Below are positions 39,163-47,717 of a stretch of 64,000 bases of DNA, piece after piece. This stretch comes from Mycolicibacterium boenickei (lineage in GTDB: Bacteria; Actinomycetota; Actinomycetes; Mycobacteriales; Mycobacteriaceae): the NCBI RefSeq assembly GCF_010731295.1, contig NZ_AP022579.1, positions 6,324,001-6,388,000 of the forward strand, read 5' to 3'. The notes under the pieces are model-generated. The model made no database searches, was not told the DNA's origin, and saw nothing but the letters and a program-made list of their open reading frames with translations. A program made the position numbers and the translations under genes. The stretch's first letter is position 1, and every line of letters starts with the position of its first letter.

Positions 39163-40028
39163 CCACGCGCGCCCCGCTCGGGGCGGCGCTGCTCGTGGTG
39201 ATCGCCGCGGTCAGCCAGGAGGTGGGCGCGGCGTTCGCGGTCGGCCTGTTCGCCGCGGTCGGCACCGTGGGAGCATTGTTCGCCCGCTTCGCGGTGGCCG
39301 GCGTCATCCTGGGCGCGGCCGTACGTCCGTCGGTGCGGGGACTGACCCGGCAGGCCTGGGGTGCGGCCATTGCGCTGGCGGCAACGCTGGGCACGATGAA
39401 CTACTGCTTCTATCTCGCGATCGAGCGGATTCCGCTCGGCATCGCGGTGACGATCGAAGCTCTTGGCCCACTGATCCTTTCGGTGGTCACCGGTAAGCGC
39501 CGGGCGGCTTGGCTGTGGGCTCTGCTGGCCTTCGCCGGTGTCGCGCTGCTGGGCCTGCCCCGCGGGGGCGGTGGGCATTTCGAAGCGACCGGATTCGCCT
39601 TCGCCGCCGCGGCGGGGGTGGCCTGGGCCGGCTACATCCTGGCCTCCGCGCGGACGGCCGCAGAGTTCCGGCGGGTCGACGGCCTGGCCCTCGCCACGGC
39701 GATGGGCGCCCTCGTCGTCGCCCCGTTCGCCGTGGCCTCGGTGCAGCTGGACGCACTCGACTGGCGCGTGCTCGGGGTGGGCGCAGCAGTCGGGGTGTTG
39801 TCGTCGGTGATCCCGTACTCGCTGGAGTTGATATCCCTGCGGCGGCTGCCGCCCGCCACCTTCGCCGTGCTGACCTGCCTGTCACCGGTCACCGCGGCTC
39901 TGGCCGGGCTGGTGGTGCTCGGCCAGCAGATCGGGCTGCTCGGCTATCTCGGCGTCGCACTGGTCACCCTCGCCAGCGTCGGCGCGGTGCGATCGGCGCA
40001 TGCGGGCCCGGCCGAGCCTCTCGGCTAG
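39159..40028 (+). CDS. EamA/RhtA-type exporter
   Basis: 289 aa, about ten membrane segments, two EamA halves. It resembles RhtA-like threonine/homoserine exporters (I-P-L-G-I-A-V-T-I-E-A-L-G-P-L near residue 90, Y-S-L-E-L-I-S-L-R-R-L-P in the second half). GTG start overlapping the TetR stop. The stop codon overlaps that of the convergent hydrolase (CTAG shared). Substrate not determinable. Confidence 0.83.
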   Translation: MTTRAPLGAALLVVIAAVSQEVGAAFAVGLFAAVGTVGALFARFAVAGVILGAAVRPSVRGLTRQAWGAAIALAATLGTMNYCFYLAIERIPLGIAVTIEALGPLILSVVTGKRRAAWLWALLAFAGVALLGLPRGGGGHFEATGFAFAAAAGVAWAGYILASARTAAEFRRVDGLALATAMGALVVAPFAVASVQLDALDWRVLGVGAAVGVLSSVIPYSLELISLRRLPPATFAVLTCLSPVTAALAGLVVLGQQIGLLGYLGVALVTLASVGAVRSAHAGPAEPLG

Positions 40029-40717
40029 CCGAGTTCGGCCACCGCCTCGTCGATCAGATCCGCGATCGCGGTGGGCTGCGAAGCCAACGACGCGTGGCTG
40101 GCGTCGAGTTCGACGATCTTGCGGGGGTTCATCCGCTGCGCCATCCGGCGTTCGTTGTCCGGGTGGATCATGCGATCCTCGGTCGACACCTGATACCAGA
40201 CGGGCTTGGTCTTCCAGGCCGGAGCGGTCACGGTGTCGCCGAAAGTCGAACCGAGCGGGGCCTTTTGGGTCACCGCCATCACCAGGGTCTCGTCGTCGGG
40301 AAGGTCCTGGGCGAAACTCTCGGCGAACTTGTCCTGTTTGATCCACAGGTAGCCGTCCGAGTCCGGGGCGATGTTGGCGAAGGCCGCGGGCGGCGTCTGC
40401 TCACTGATCTGGCCGGGGCTCTCCCCCGCGTCAGGCGCGAAGGCCGCGACGTAGACCAGCCCGACGACATTGGGCAGATCCCCCGCTTCGGTGATGACCG
40501 CGCCGCCGTAGGAATGGCCGACCAGCAGCACCGGTCCGTCGACCTGCTTGACCATCTGCTGCGTGCGGTGAGCGTCCTCCCGCAGCGAGGTGAGCGGGTT
40601 CTCCACCGCGTACAGCTTGTCGTAGCCGCGCCTGCGCAGCTCCACGATCACCTTCGCCCAGTGCGCCGCGCCACCCCAAAACCCGTGCACCAGAACAATT
40701 GCCGGCTTTTCGGTCAT
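40025..40717 (-). CDS. Alpha/beta hydrolase (EstC/salicylate-esterase-like)
   Basis: 230 aa. It has the oxyanion H-G-F-W-G-G, nucleophile elbow G-H-S-Y-G-G (Ser about residue 85), Asp in V-S-T-E-D-R-M-I and a terminal His in D-A-S-H-A-S. The type is close to plant MES esterases and bacterial EstC. Cytoplasmic, no signal peptide. ATG 40717 follows GAAAGGA. Divergent from the AraC regulator gene, which probably controls it. Confidence 0.87.
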   Translation of the reverse strand: MTEKPAIVLVHGFWGGAAHWAKVIVELRRRGYDKLYAVENPLTSLREDAHRTQQMVKQVDGPVLLVGHSYGGAVITEAGDLPNVVGLVYVAAFAPDAGESPGQISEQTPPAAFANIAPDSDGYLWIKQDKFAESFAQDLPDDETLVMAVTQKAPLGSTFGDTVTAPAWKTKPVWYQVSTEDRMIHPDNERRMAQRMNPRKIVELDASHASLASQPTAIADLIDEAVAELG

Positions 40718-40800
40718 CTTCGGTCCTTTCTCGGTCCCGGAATCCCAGGCGTTGACCACCCGGTGCGCTTCCACCATATTTGGAGGATGAGGCAACAGCC

Positions 40801-41754
40801 ATGACTCATTCGCCGGAAAACTTTGCCGATCCTCTGAGCCCGACGTCCGCGAGCCCGGAGGGCTCGGACGCCTTGTCGGAGATCCTGCGCACCGTGCGCC
40901 TCCGCGGGGATTCGGTGACGCGGTGGTCACCGGCGGCGCCCTTCCGCGTGACGCTCCCGGCCGGGGCCCGGGTACTGCACATCGCCGAGTCCGACGGCCT
41001 CACGCTGCACATCGACGATCAGGCCCTGCCGTTGAATGCCGGCGACATGGCACTGCTGGCCCGAGGCGACGCGCACAGCATCTCCCACGGCGACCGCACC
41101 GACGCCCGGCCACTGTCCCAGGGTGACCGGAATATTGTTCCCGGGCAGGGTGATCCGGCCTCACCACGGTGGCTCAGCGGAGTCTTCGCCGTTGACCGCA
41201 CGGTGGCCGATCCGCTGCTGTCGGTGCTGCCACCGGCCATCGCGATGCGGGCCGGCACGCCGGGCCACGAGTGGCTGCCATTGAGCCTGCAGCTGTTGTT
41301 GGCCGAGACCACCGAGCCGCGCCCCGGCGCCGGAGTGATGATCTCCCGCATTCTCGACCTGTTGTTCATCCACGCCCTGCGGGAGTGGTCCAGGTCCGCG
41401 GACACGGCGCCGGGCTGGCTCACCGCAGCGATGGATCCCCAACTGGGTCCGGTTCTCTCGGCGGTCCACAACGACCCGGCGCATCCGTGGTCGGTCACCG
41501 AGCTCGCCGACCTCGCCAGGCATTCGCGGTCGACGTTCGCCGAACGGTTCACCCGGTTGTTCGGGCAGCCGCCCGCCGCCTACGTCACCGAGCGGCGGCT
41601 CGATCGCGCCGCGGACCTGCTCCGGTCCACCACCACCTCGGTCAGCAAGATCGGGCACGCTGTCGGCTACACGTCCGATTCCGCGTTCAGCCGGGCGTTC
41701 CAGCGCCGGTACGGCGAGCCGCCCTTGCGGTGGCGCAACGGGCTGAGCTCCTGA
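40801..41754 (+). CDS. AraC-family regulator with cupin sensor domain
   Basis: 317 aa. The N-terminal half is a cupin_6-type ligand domain (L-H-I-D-D-Q-A-L-P-L-N-A-G-D-M-A-L-L). The C-terminal ~100 residues hold two helix-turn-helix motifs (V-T-E-L-A-D-L-A-R-H-S-R-S-T-F-A-E-R-F and I-G-H-A-V-G-Y-T-S-D-S-A-F-S-R-A-F). ATG 40801 is preceded at some distance by GGAGG. It is divergent from the alpha/beta hydrolase gene, the likely target. Confidence 0.88.
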   Translation: MTHSPENFADPLSPTSASPEGSDALSEILRTVRLRGDSVTRWSPAAPFRVTLPAGARVLHIAESDGLTLHIDDQALPLNAGDMALLARGDAHSISHGDRTDARPLSQGDRNIVPGQGDPASPRWLSGVFAVDRTVADPLLSVLPPAIAMRAGTPGHEWLPLSLQLLLAETTEPRPGAGVMISRILDLLFIHALREWSRSADTAPGWLTAAMDPQLGPVLSAVHNDPAHPWSVTELADLARHSRSTFAERFTRLFGQPPAAYVTERRLDRAADLLRSTTTSVSKIGHAVGYTSDSAFSRAFQRRYGEPPLRWRNGLSS

Positions 41755-41757
41755 ACC

Positions 41758-42837
41758 TCACGGCCGGCTGTCCGCCTGCTCGGCGTCGACGAAGCAGACG
41801 AACACCTGATCGCCCTGCACAAGGTCCGCCCTCATGGCGAGCGGACGGCGCGACGACCGGTCGGTGAGGACCGTGTGCGCGACGGGTTCGGCCAGTTCGG
41901 TGCGGATGGCCCGCCGCAGTCCCCTGGCGCCGTACACCGGATCGAATCCCTTGCGCCGCACGAATTCGATGACGTCGTCCGCCACCTGGAGCCTCACTCC
42001 GCGACGTTTCAGCCGGTCAACCAGGTCGTGGATCTCCTTGCGGGTCACGCTTTCTGCGGTGTCGTCGTCGAACTCGTCGAACACAACCATCTCATCGATG
42101 CGGTTGAAGAACTCTGGATCGAAGAACGACTCGACCGCCTCGCGTATCAGGTCGGCGGTCTTGGCCGCAGGCCGGCGCCCGATACGTCGCCATCGTCTCC
42201 GCCGGGACCGCTGCATCGCAGCAGCTTCCAGCGAGCCGAGGTTGGAGGTCAGAAAGATGTAGCTGTTGCGGAATGAGATCTTCTGCTGGCCGTTGGCCAA
42301 CCGCAGTTCACCGGTATCCAGCACGTGCAGCAGCGCCCGCAGCACGGTTGCGTCGGCCTTTTCGACTTCGTCGAACAACACGACGCCGGGCAGATACGGT
42401 CCGCCTTCGATCTTGGCCTTGTCGAACAACGTGAACGATTCCTTGCTGCCCGCATAGCCCGGGGGCGCACCGGACAGCGACGCGGCGTAGTGCTCCTGGG
42501 CCAGTGCGCTCATGTCGATGCGGCACATGTCGTCGGGGCCGGTCCGCAGTGCGGCCGCGACCTGCCGCACCAGTTCGGTCTTCCCGACTCCGGTCGGCCC
42601 CACCAGCAGGACGCTGGACAGGGGTCGACCGGGATCGGCCACACCGATGTGCGCGATCGAGACGGCGCGCACCACCGCGTCGACCGCGGAACGTTGTCCC
42701 AGAATCGCCGCGTTCAGCTTCCGTGACAATTCGTCGGGGTCGAAACCTCCGGCGGAATCCACCTGGGCGGCAGGCTCTTCGGCCACCCGGATCGAGTTGC
42801 GGTTCTGCTCGTGGTACATATCGGTGAGGTATGGCAA
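41758..42837 (-). CDS. amiB: AmiB-like AAA+ ATPase of the amidase operon
   Basis: 359 aa, close to P. aeruginosa AmiB (about 371 aa) and like the second ATPase domain of ClpA/ClpB. It has Walker A G-P-T-G-V-G-K-T (about residue 80), Walker B V-V-L-F-D-E-V-E-K, sensor L-T-S-N-L-G and arginine finger F-F-N-R-I-D-E. A basic insert (R-S-R-R-R-R-W-R-R) follows the sensor. No protease-binding loop is evident. The TTG at 42837 has AAGGGG six bases upstream; ATG 42819 is the alternative. It is the last gene of amiS-amiE-amiB. Confidence 0.85.
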   Translation of the reverse strand: MPYLTDMYHEQNRNSIRVAEEPAAQVDSAGGFDPDELSRKLNAAILGQRSAVDAVVRAVSIAHIGVADPGRPLSSVLLVGPTGVGKTELVRQVAAALRTGPDDMCRIDMSALAQEHYAASLSGAPPGYAGSKESFTLFDKAKIEGGPYLPGVVLFDEVEKADATVLRALLHVLDTGELRLANGQQKISFRNSYIFLTSNLGSLEAAAMQRSRRRRWRRIGRRPAAKTADLIREAVESFFDPEFFNRIDEMVVFDEFDDDTAESVTRKEIHDLVDRLKRRGVRLQVADDVIEFVRRKGFDPVYGARGLRRAIRTELAEPVAHTVLTDRSSRRPLAMRADLVQGDQVFVCFVDAEQADSRP

Positions 42838-42848
42838 CGCGTGCCCCT

Positions 42849-43886
42849 TCAGGCTTCGATGGTCTGCTCGACCGGAAGTGAACCGACCCGGCAGTCAGCT
42901 ACTCCGACCGTGGTCCTGGTGATCGATTCCACGCGCTCCTGCGCCTTCTGGGCGTCGGTCACCCACAACTTGTAGAACTCGAATGGGCAGTCGGCGACGC
43001 CCTTGTCGCCATCGCCGGCCGCATGCACGCCCGAATAGCCTCGGTGCAGCAGCTTGAACAGATGATTCTGCGACTGGTCGTTCTCTCGTGCATCGCGAAT
43101 GGCGGCCAAAGAAAGCTGCGCGTACTGGATTCCGTACTCTTCCTCGCCGGTCTCGCCGAGCGTCCGGCCGTCGAAACCAATGATCGCCGAGTGGCCGAAG
43201 TAGGAATAGACGCCGTCGAAGCCGGCCGCATTGGCAACTGCCACATAGCAATTGTTGGCCCAGGCCATGGCCTTGGCCATCAGCACCTGCTGGTCCTTGG
43301 CCGGGTACATGTAGCCCTGGCAGCGCACGATGAGTTCGGCCCCCTTCATCGCGCAGTCCCGCCAGATCTCCGGGTAGTTCCCGTCGTCACAGATGATCAG
43401 GGAGATCTTGAGACCCTTCGGACCGTCGGTGACGTAGGTGGTGTCGCCCGGATACCAACCCTCGATCGGGCACCACGGCAAGATCTTGCGGTACTTCTGG
43501 ACGATGTCGCCCTTGTCGTCGATCAGCACGAGGGTGTTGTACGGAGGCTTGTTCGGGTGGTCCTCATGGCGCTCTCCGGTGATCGAGAAGACGCCCCACG
43601 TTCCGGCTTCCCGGCAGGCGGCTGAGAAGATCGCGGTCTCTTCGCCCGGGACGGTGGCCGCCGTGTCGTACATCTCCTGTTCGTCGTACATGATTCCCTG
43701 CGTCGAATACTCGGGGAACACCACGAGATCCATGCCCGGCAGACCCGACTTCATACCGATCAGCATGTCGGCGATCTTGCGTGCGTTGTCGAGCACTTCG
43801 GCCCGGGTGTGTAGCCGGGGCATCTTGTAGTTCACCACGGCGACGCCGACGGTGTCGTTGCTGGACGAGATATCTCCGTGCCTCAT
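42849..43886 (-). CDS. amiE: Aliphatic amidase AmiE (nitrilase superfamily)
   Basis: 345 aa, almost the same length and N-terminus ([15 protein letters not shown]) as P. aeruginosa AmiE (346 aa). Hydrolyses short aliphatic amides to the acid and ammonia. The Glu-Lys-Cys triad is seen at Glu59 (V-V-F-P-E-Y), Lys134 (K-Y-R-K-I) and Cys166 (I-I-C-D-D-G-N). ATG 43886 follows AGGAG. The strong conservation over such a taxonomic distance suggests selection on substrate use or horizontal spread. Confidence 0.96.
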   Translation of the reverse strand: MRHGDISSSNDTVGVAVVNYKMPRLHTRAEVLDNARKIADMLIGMKSGLPGMDLVVFPEYSTQGIMYDEQEMYDTAATVPGEETAIFSAACREAGTWGVFSITGERHEDHPNKPPYNTLVLIDDKGDIVQKYRKILPWCPIEGWYPGDTTYVTDGPKGLKISLIICDDGNYPEIWRDCAMKGAELIVRCQGYMYPAKDQQVLMAKAMAWANNCYVAVANAAGFDGVYSYFGHSAIIGFDGRTLGETGEEEYGIQYAQLSLAAIRDARENDQSQNHLFKLLHRGYSGVHAAGDGDKGVADCPFEFYKLWVTDAQKAQERVESITRTTVGVADCRVGSLPVEQTIEA

Positions 43887-43916
43887 TGACTTCTCCTTGA
43901 TGTGGGTGGTGATGAT

Positions 43917-44546
43917 TCAGCTGAAGGCGGGTTCGTTTGTGGCCGTCGGGGTTTGATGCGACCGGTGAGAGGCGATCGCTCTCGCCGCGAAGAACAGGGC
44001 GACGAGTCCCACCGCCCAGATCGCCGCGATGCCGGGCGAGGTGTGATAGTTGCCGCTGAGCATCAAAAATGCCGGAAGCGTGCATGTCGGCTGGCTGAGC
44101 AACACCACCGACCAGCCGGTGAAGCGGGTCAGCCGGTCCCGGCGAAGGCCGAGCACCAGGAAGAACAACAGCCACAACGCTGCCCAGGCGAGCCAGATGA
44201 CCCCGAACACAGGATCGTTCACGACTGTGAACGACAAGGCGGAGTAGACCACTGCTCCGCCTGCAACGAAGAGCGAAAACCAGCCGATGCCTTCGGGTTC
44301 CAGACCGGCCAGGTTGACGATCCCGACGTACAGATAGGTGAATCCGAACAGGTAGAGGCCTGATGCCGCCAGGGTGGCGGCGGGGTCCCCGGCGGCCATC
44401 ACCAACATGACGGTCGGCAGCACGCACTGCAGGGCGCCGACGAACAGGTTGAGCACCGCCGCCGACCGTGCGGGCACCACGTCCAACAACATCAACCCGT
44501 TGACGAAGAGCACTGCACCGACGTAAAGGAGACCGACGTTGCCCAT
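43917..44546 (-). CDS. amiS: AmiS/UreI-family amide channel
   Basis: 209 aa with six to seven membrane segments, starting M-G-N-V-G-L-L-Y-V-G-A-V-L-F-V-N-G. AmiS/UreI proteins are plasma membrane channels for short amides or urea, here probably supplying AmiE. First gene of the amiS-amiE-amiB unit; the promoter and operator lie just upstream (44564-44616). Confidence 0.9.
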   Translation of the reverse strand: MGNVGLLYVGAVLFVNGLMLLDVVPARSAAVLNLFVGALQCVLPTVMLVMAAGDPAATLAASGLYLFGFTYLYVGIVNLAGLEPEGIGWFSLFVAGGAVVYSALSFTVVNDPVFGVIWLAWAALWLLFFLVLGLRRDRLTRFTGWSVVLLSQPTCTLPAFLMLSGNYHTSPGIAAIWAVGLVALFFAARAIASHRSHQTPTATNEPAFS

Positions 44547-44563
44547 CGAGACACCTCAATTAC

Positions 44564-44575
44564 TTCCAGATGGAA
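44564..44575. promoter_or_regulatory. Operator copy 2 (TTCCA-GA-TGGAA) in front of amiS
   Basis: TTCCAGATGGAA is a palindrome with five-base arms. It has the same TTCCA-nn-TGGAA pattern as the site at 45771-45782. It lies roughly at +7 to +18 relative to the promoter at 44588-44616, a position where a repressor would block transcription. Confidence 0.6.
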
Positions 44576-44587
44576 TATGTCCAAATG

Positions 44588-44616
44588 AAAGTAAGTGACG
44601 GCCACCACACTGTCAA
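44588..44616 (-). promoter_or_regulatory. Promoter for amiS-amiE-amiB
   Basis: On the minus strand a consensus -35 TTGACA (44616-44611) is followed after exactly 17 bases by TACTTT (44593-44588), a good mycobacterial -10. It lies in the gap between the amiC stop and amiS start, so the enzyme genes can be expressed separately from the receptor. Confidence 0.6.
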
Positions 44617-44629
44617 CAGTCGGTACGGA

Positions 44630-45718
44630 TCAGTCCCGCAGATCGGCAGGCAGTGTCGTGACGATCTCGAAATCGACCCCGTCGGCAACCGCGAGATGAA
44701 CCGGCTGGCTGGTGCGGTGTCCGCTGAATTCCACCGTGCCGCGCGGGCTGTCGTAGGCTGCCCCGTCTGCGACCGCCTCGATATCCACCCTGCCGCCAGA
44801 CCGACGGATCATCTCAGCGAGGAAATACGCTCCCTCATAACAGGATTCGGCCGCATTGCCCAACGCAGGGGCCCCCGAGCCGTTCACCTCCAGATATCGG
44901 TCGAGCAGTTCCATCGAGTTGCGGCCCACCATCGAGCGAAAATAGGACGCCGCGACGAACAGCCCCTTGGTCGCATCGTGACCGCTTGCGATCAACATGT
45001 TCTCGTCCATCAGCGGACTGAACCGCAGCAGATCCTCGTGCAGCCCCCGTTGCGCGAACGCGCGGTTGAACTCGACCGCGTCCTGACCGACCAGCAACAT
45101 CAGCACCGCCTCGCACCGCGACCGGGCGACTTTGTCGACGAGACGGTCGATGTCGCCCTGCCCCAGAGCCACGAACGAGCCGCCGACCAGATCCAGTGAC
45201 AGCTCCTGGACATACCGACGGACCTCCGACAATGACGTCCGCGGCCACACATAGTCATCGCCTACGACAAACCACTTGCGGATGCCGAGGTTGTCGCGCA
45301 TCCAGCGCAGCGCAGGCGCGATCTGCTGGTCGGGTGTCTCACCGCAGCAATAGATTCCACGTCTGCGCTCGCCGCCTTCGTACAACGCGGGATAGGTGTA
45401 GGGCACCCGGCCGGCCACCACCGGCGCCAGCGCGTGGCGCACCGACGAGATGTGCCAGCCGCTCACGGCATCGATACGCCCGTCGTCGATCAATCGCTTC
45501 ACCTCGGCTGCCACGGCCGCCGGATGCGCTCCCCCGTCGACCACCTCGATGTGGACCTCGCGGCCCATGACGCCTCCGGCCGCGTTCAGGTCGTGCGCGA
45601 CCAGGTCTCCGACCGCCTCACAGGACGGCCCGAAGATCCCGGCGGGCCCTTGCAGCGGCACCACCATCGCCAGCCGCCATTCGGCATCGCGGCCGACGGT
45701 GCGTACTCGTACGTTCAC
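44630..45718 (-). CDS. amiC: AmiC-like amide receptor (type 1 periplasmic-binding fold, no signal peptide)
   Basis: About 362 aa (P. aeruginosa AmiC 385 aa). Two-lobed substrate-binding fold: M-V-V-P-L-Q-G-P-A-G-I-F-G near the start, D-L-N-A-A-G-G-V-M-G-R-E-V, W-F-V-V-G-D-D-Y-V-W-P and A-L-G-N-A-A-E-S-C-Y-E-G-A-Y at the C-terminal lobe. There is no signal peptide, so like AmiC it should be a cytoplasmic sensor and not a transporter subunit. GTG 45718 is the likely start. No AmiR antiterminator gene is adjacent; a MarR gene is divergent instead. Confidence 0.85.
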   Translation of the reverse strand: MNVRVRTVGRDAEWRLAMVVPLQGPAGIFGPSCEAVGDLVAHDLNAAGGVMGREVHIEVVDGGAHPAAVAAEVKRLIDDGRIDAVSGWHISSVRHALAPVVAGRVPYTYPALYEGGERRRGIYCCGETPDQQIAPALRWMRDNLGIRKWFVVGDDYVWPRTSLSEVRRYVQELSLDLVGGSFVALGQGDIDRLVDKVARSRCEAVLMLLVGQDAVEFNRAFAQRGLHEDLLRFSPLMDENMLIASGHDATKGLFVAASYFRSMVGRNSMELLDRYLEVNGSGAPALGNAAESCYEGAYFLAEMIRRSGGRVDIEAVADGAAYDSPRGTVEFSGHRTSQPVHLAVADGVDFEIVTTLPADLRD

Positions 45719-45770
45719 CCCCGCAGTCCAATCCTTGTTAACGGGCAGACGAGATGGTCGGCTAGAATCA

Positions 45771-45782
45771 TTCCAATTGGAA
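45771..45782. promoter_or_regulatory. Operator copy 1 (TTCCA-AT-TGGAA) between amiC and the MarR gene
   Basis: TTCCAATTGGAA is a perfect 12-base palindrome in the 115-base divergent region, two bases downstream of a possible -10 TAGAAT (45763-45768) for the MarR gene. The same pattern recurs in front of amiS. Likely MarR autoregulatory site. Confidence 0.6.
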
Positions 45783-45833
45783 GTATCCTCGCGTGAGCGG
45801 TGCGAGGCAATCGCCAGTTGGGAGGCGGCCGCG

Positions 45834-46244
45834 ATGACAGACCTGCTCCCACCGGACGGTTTTGCCACGCCGTCGAGCAGCGAGCTTCTCCGCGCCGCAC
45901 GCATGCTCGGCGCCGTCATCGAACGCCAGGTCAGCGCAGAAGACCTGACACTCGACGACTGGCTGGTCTTGGCGGCACTGGCCGACTCCCCTGGCCTGAC
46001 CATGGCGGAGTTGCGCACCCAGACCCTGGCCGCCGCTCCCACGTTGACCCGCGTGGTCGACAGGTTGGCCGGCCGCGCGCTGGTGTTCCGCGAGGTCGAC
46101 GCCGATGACCGTCGCAAGGTGCGGGTGAACCTGAGCAAGCGAGGCTCTGCACTGCATGCTCGCCTGCTCACCACGGTCCGCCCGGCCGAACAAGCGTGGT
46201 TCGACGAGTACGGCATCAGCCCGTGGATGCGCGCGGACAGCTGA
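45834..46244 (+). CDS. MarR-family regulator of the amidase cluster
   Basis: 136 aa winged-helix protein: L-D-D-W-L-V-L-A-A-L-A-D-S-P-G-L-T-M-A-E-L, recognition helix T-L-T-R-V-V-D-R-L and wing D-A-D-D-R-R-K-V-R-V. ATG 45834 follows GGGAGG. Divergent from amiC with a palindrome between, so probably the repressor of the amidase genes, taking the regulatory place AmiR has in Pseudomonas. It converges with the ABC permease gene, four bases between stops. Confidence 0.88.
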   Translation: MTDLLPPDGFATPSSSELLRAARMLGAVIERQVSAEDLTLDDWLVLAALADSPGLTMAELRTQTLAAAPTLTRVVDRLAGRALVFREVDADDRRKVRVNLSKRGSALHARLLTTVRPAEQAWFDEYGISPWMRADS

Positions 46245-46248
46245 TCCG

Positions 46249-47007
46249 TCAGCTGTTCTTGGCCAGGAACCGGCGGAACAACGGCCAGGCGATCGCCACG
46301 TTGTACGCCACCCCGCCGGCCAGGTAGGGCCACCACGTGCCGTGTGCGCTGGCGACCCAGAACGCCTTGGCCGGCCAATAGGGCGGCAGCACACCGAAGG
46401 CCAGGTTCCACGGCGAGTCGATGAACCAGGGCAGGCACGGCAGCCCGGCGATGAGCATGCCCAGCGCGCGCACCATCGCGATGCCCTGGACCTTGTTGCC
46501 CGCCAGGGCGATTATCAGGAGCAACGTCACCACGGCGGACAATCCGGCAACCAACCCGATCGGGATCAGCGCGCCGGTCAAGCCGGGCTCCAGGATGCCG
46601 CTGAACGACAGCGTCGCGATCACATAGACCGTGGTGACCGCCATGACGGTGCCCGCGCGGTAGGCGAAGAAGGTCGACATCGGCACCGGGGTCACGCGCA
46701 GTGCGGCCATGGTGCCGGCGTCGACCTCGTCCAGCACGAGGAACGCGCCCAATCCGCCGGCGATGATGATGCTGGTGAGCAGCAAGAACGCGGTGAGCAC
46801 CAGCGGGTAGTACGGCACCAGGTCGAAGTCGTAGCGCGCTGCGAGCATCTCGGTGACCCCGGGCGTCAGGATTGCGACGCCGCTGGTCCAGATCACCGGC
46901 GCGAGCACCACCATGACGAGCAGCGGATCCCGGTAGGTGCCGCGAATATCGTTGCGGCCGAAAGCAGCCAGCGCCCTGCCGGTGGTCGAACCCAATATCG
47001 CAGTCAC
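46249..47007 (-). CDS. ABC-2 type exporter permease, subunit 2
   Basis: 252 aa, about six membrane segments, of the ABC-2 family. Visible segments are L-L-V-M-V-V-L-A-P-V-I-W-T-S-G-V, A-F-L-L-L-T-S-I-I-I-A-G-G-L and A-L-G-M-L-I-A-G-L-P. GTG 47007 overlaps the stop of the first permease (GTGA), giving a translationally coupled ATPase-permease-permease exporter. Substrate unknown; possibly a lipid, drug or peptide. Confidence 0.8.
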   Translation of the reverse strand: MTAILGSTTGRALAAFGRNDIRGTYRDPLLVMVVLAPVIWTSGVAILTPGVTEMLAARYDFDLVPYYPLVLTAFLLLTSIIIAGGLGAFLVLDEVDAGTMAALRVTPVPMSTFFAYRAGTVMAVTTVYVIATLSFSGILEPGLTGALIPIGLVAGLSAVVTLLLIIALAGNKVQGIAMVRALGMLIAGLPCLPWFIDSPWNLAFGVLPPYWPAKAFWVASAHGTWWPYLAGGVAYNVAIAWPLFRRFLAKNS

Positions 47008-47717
47008 AGCACACCCGACCTTTCGACTACGTAGCGGCCGAACAGCACGTGGGCGGCTCGCCACAGAGCGGCCAGCGACAGCACGGGATAGAGCACCGCA
47101 TACAGCAACTGCGAGGCCGTGAGCGTGACCTGGTCGAACGCCGCACCCAACAACAGCAGCGGGCCCTGGGTGGGCACGACGTACAGCACCGGATTGGGCC
47201 ACAGGCCCGAGTAGTAGATCAGCGGCGGCACCAGCATGATCGCCAGCGGGATCGTCGCGGCCAGAAACCAGTCGGTGACCGAGGCGAACGGCAGCGACGT
47301 GATGAACCCGACCAGCAGCATCAGCAGTGTACCGAGCACCACGCCGAGGACCAATGGCACCGGGTGATAGGCGAATCCGTCTGCGACAGTTGACACGATG
47401 ATCGCCACGAACAGCGAGATGGCCACCAGCACCACGAGTTTGGCGACAAGATACTCCCAGAACCGCAGCGGCGTGGCAATGATGGCGCCGAGCGTGCGTT
47501 CCTGCTTCTCGAAGAACACCGAACCGCCGACGAAAAAGAACCCGATGATCGCGATGTCGCCCGCCAGCACATAGGGTTCGGCGACCGGGCGCAGATCGCG
47601 CGGCATCGGCAGCAGCACCGCCAGCCAGATCAGGCCGGAGAACACCCCTGCGTGCAGGAACTTCTGCCGGGTCGCAATGGTCAGTTCGAGCCGAATCGCG
47701 GTGAGCAACCGGGTCAT
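47004..47717 (-). CDS. ABC-2 type exporter permease, subunit 1
   Basis: 237 aa, about six membrane segments (F-F-F-V-G-G-S-V-F-F-E-K-Q-E-R-T-L-G-A and L-A-I-M-L-V-P-P-L-I-Y-Y-S-G-L-W). The phrase E-K-Q-E-R-T-L after the second helix is the typical ABC-2 coupling region. ATG 47717 overlaps the ATPase stop (ATGA). It pairs with the next permease to form the membrane channel. Confidence 0.82.
   Translation of the reverse strand: MTRLLTAIRLELTIATRQKFLHAGVFSGLIWLAVLLPMPRDLRPVAEPYVLAGDIAIIGFFFVGGSVFFEKQERTLGAIIATPLRFWEYLVAKLVVLVAISLFVAIIVSTVADGFAYHPVPLVLGVVLGTLLMLLVGFITSLPFASVTDWFLAATIPLAIMLVPPLIYYSGLWPNPVLYVVPTQGPLLLLGAAFDQVTLTASQLLYAVLYPVLSLAALWRAAHVLFGRYVVERSGVL

Noticed and set aside
38535..40028. 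497-codon frame covering the TetR and exporter genes
   Set aside because: The first 208 codons are an out-of-frame reading of the TetR gene; the exporter starts at GTG 39159.
41758..42837. ClpX/ClpC-type protease partner
   Set aside because: The ATPase has a single domain and no visible ClpP-docking loop, and it lies in an amidase operon like AmiB; a protein-degradation role is not supported.
44630..47014. Single 794-codon frame joining amiC to sequence upstream
   Set aside because: The part beyond 45718 is antisense to the MarR gene and out of frame with the ABC permease; the AmiC family begins near 45718, so this is no fusion protein.
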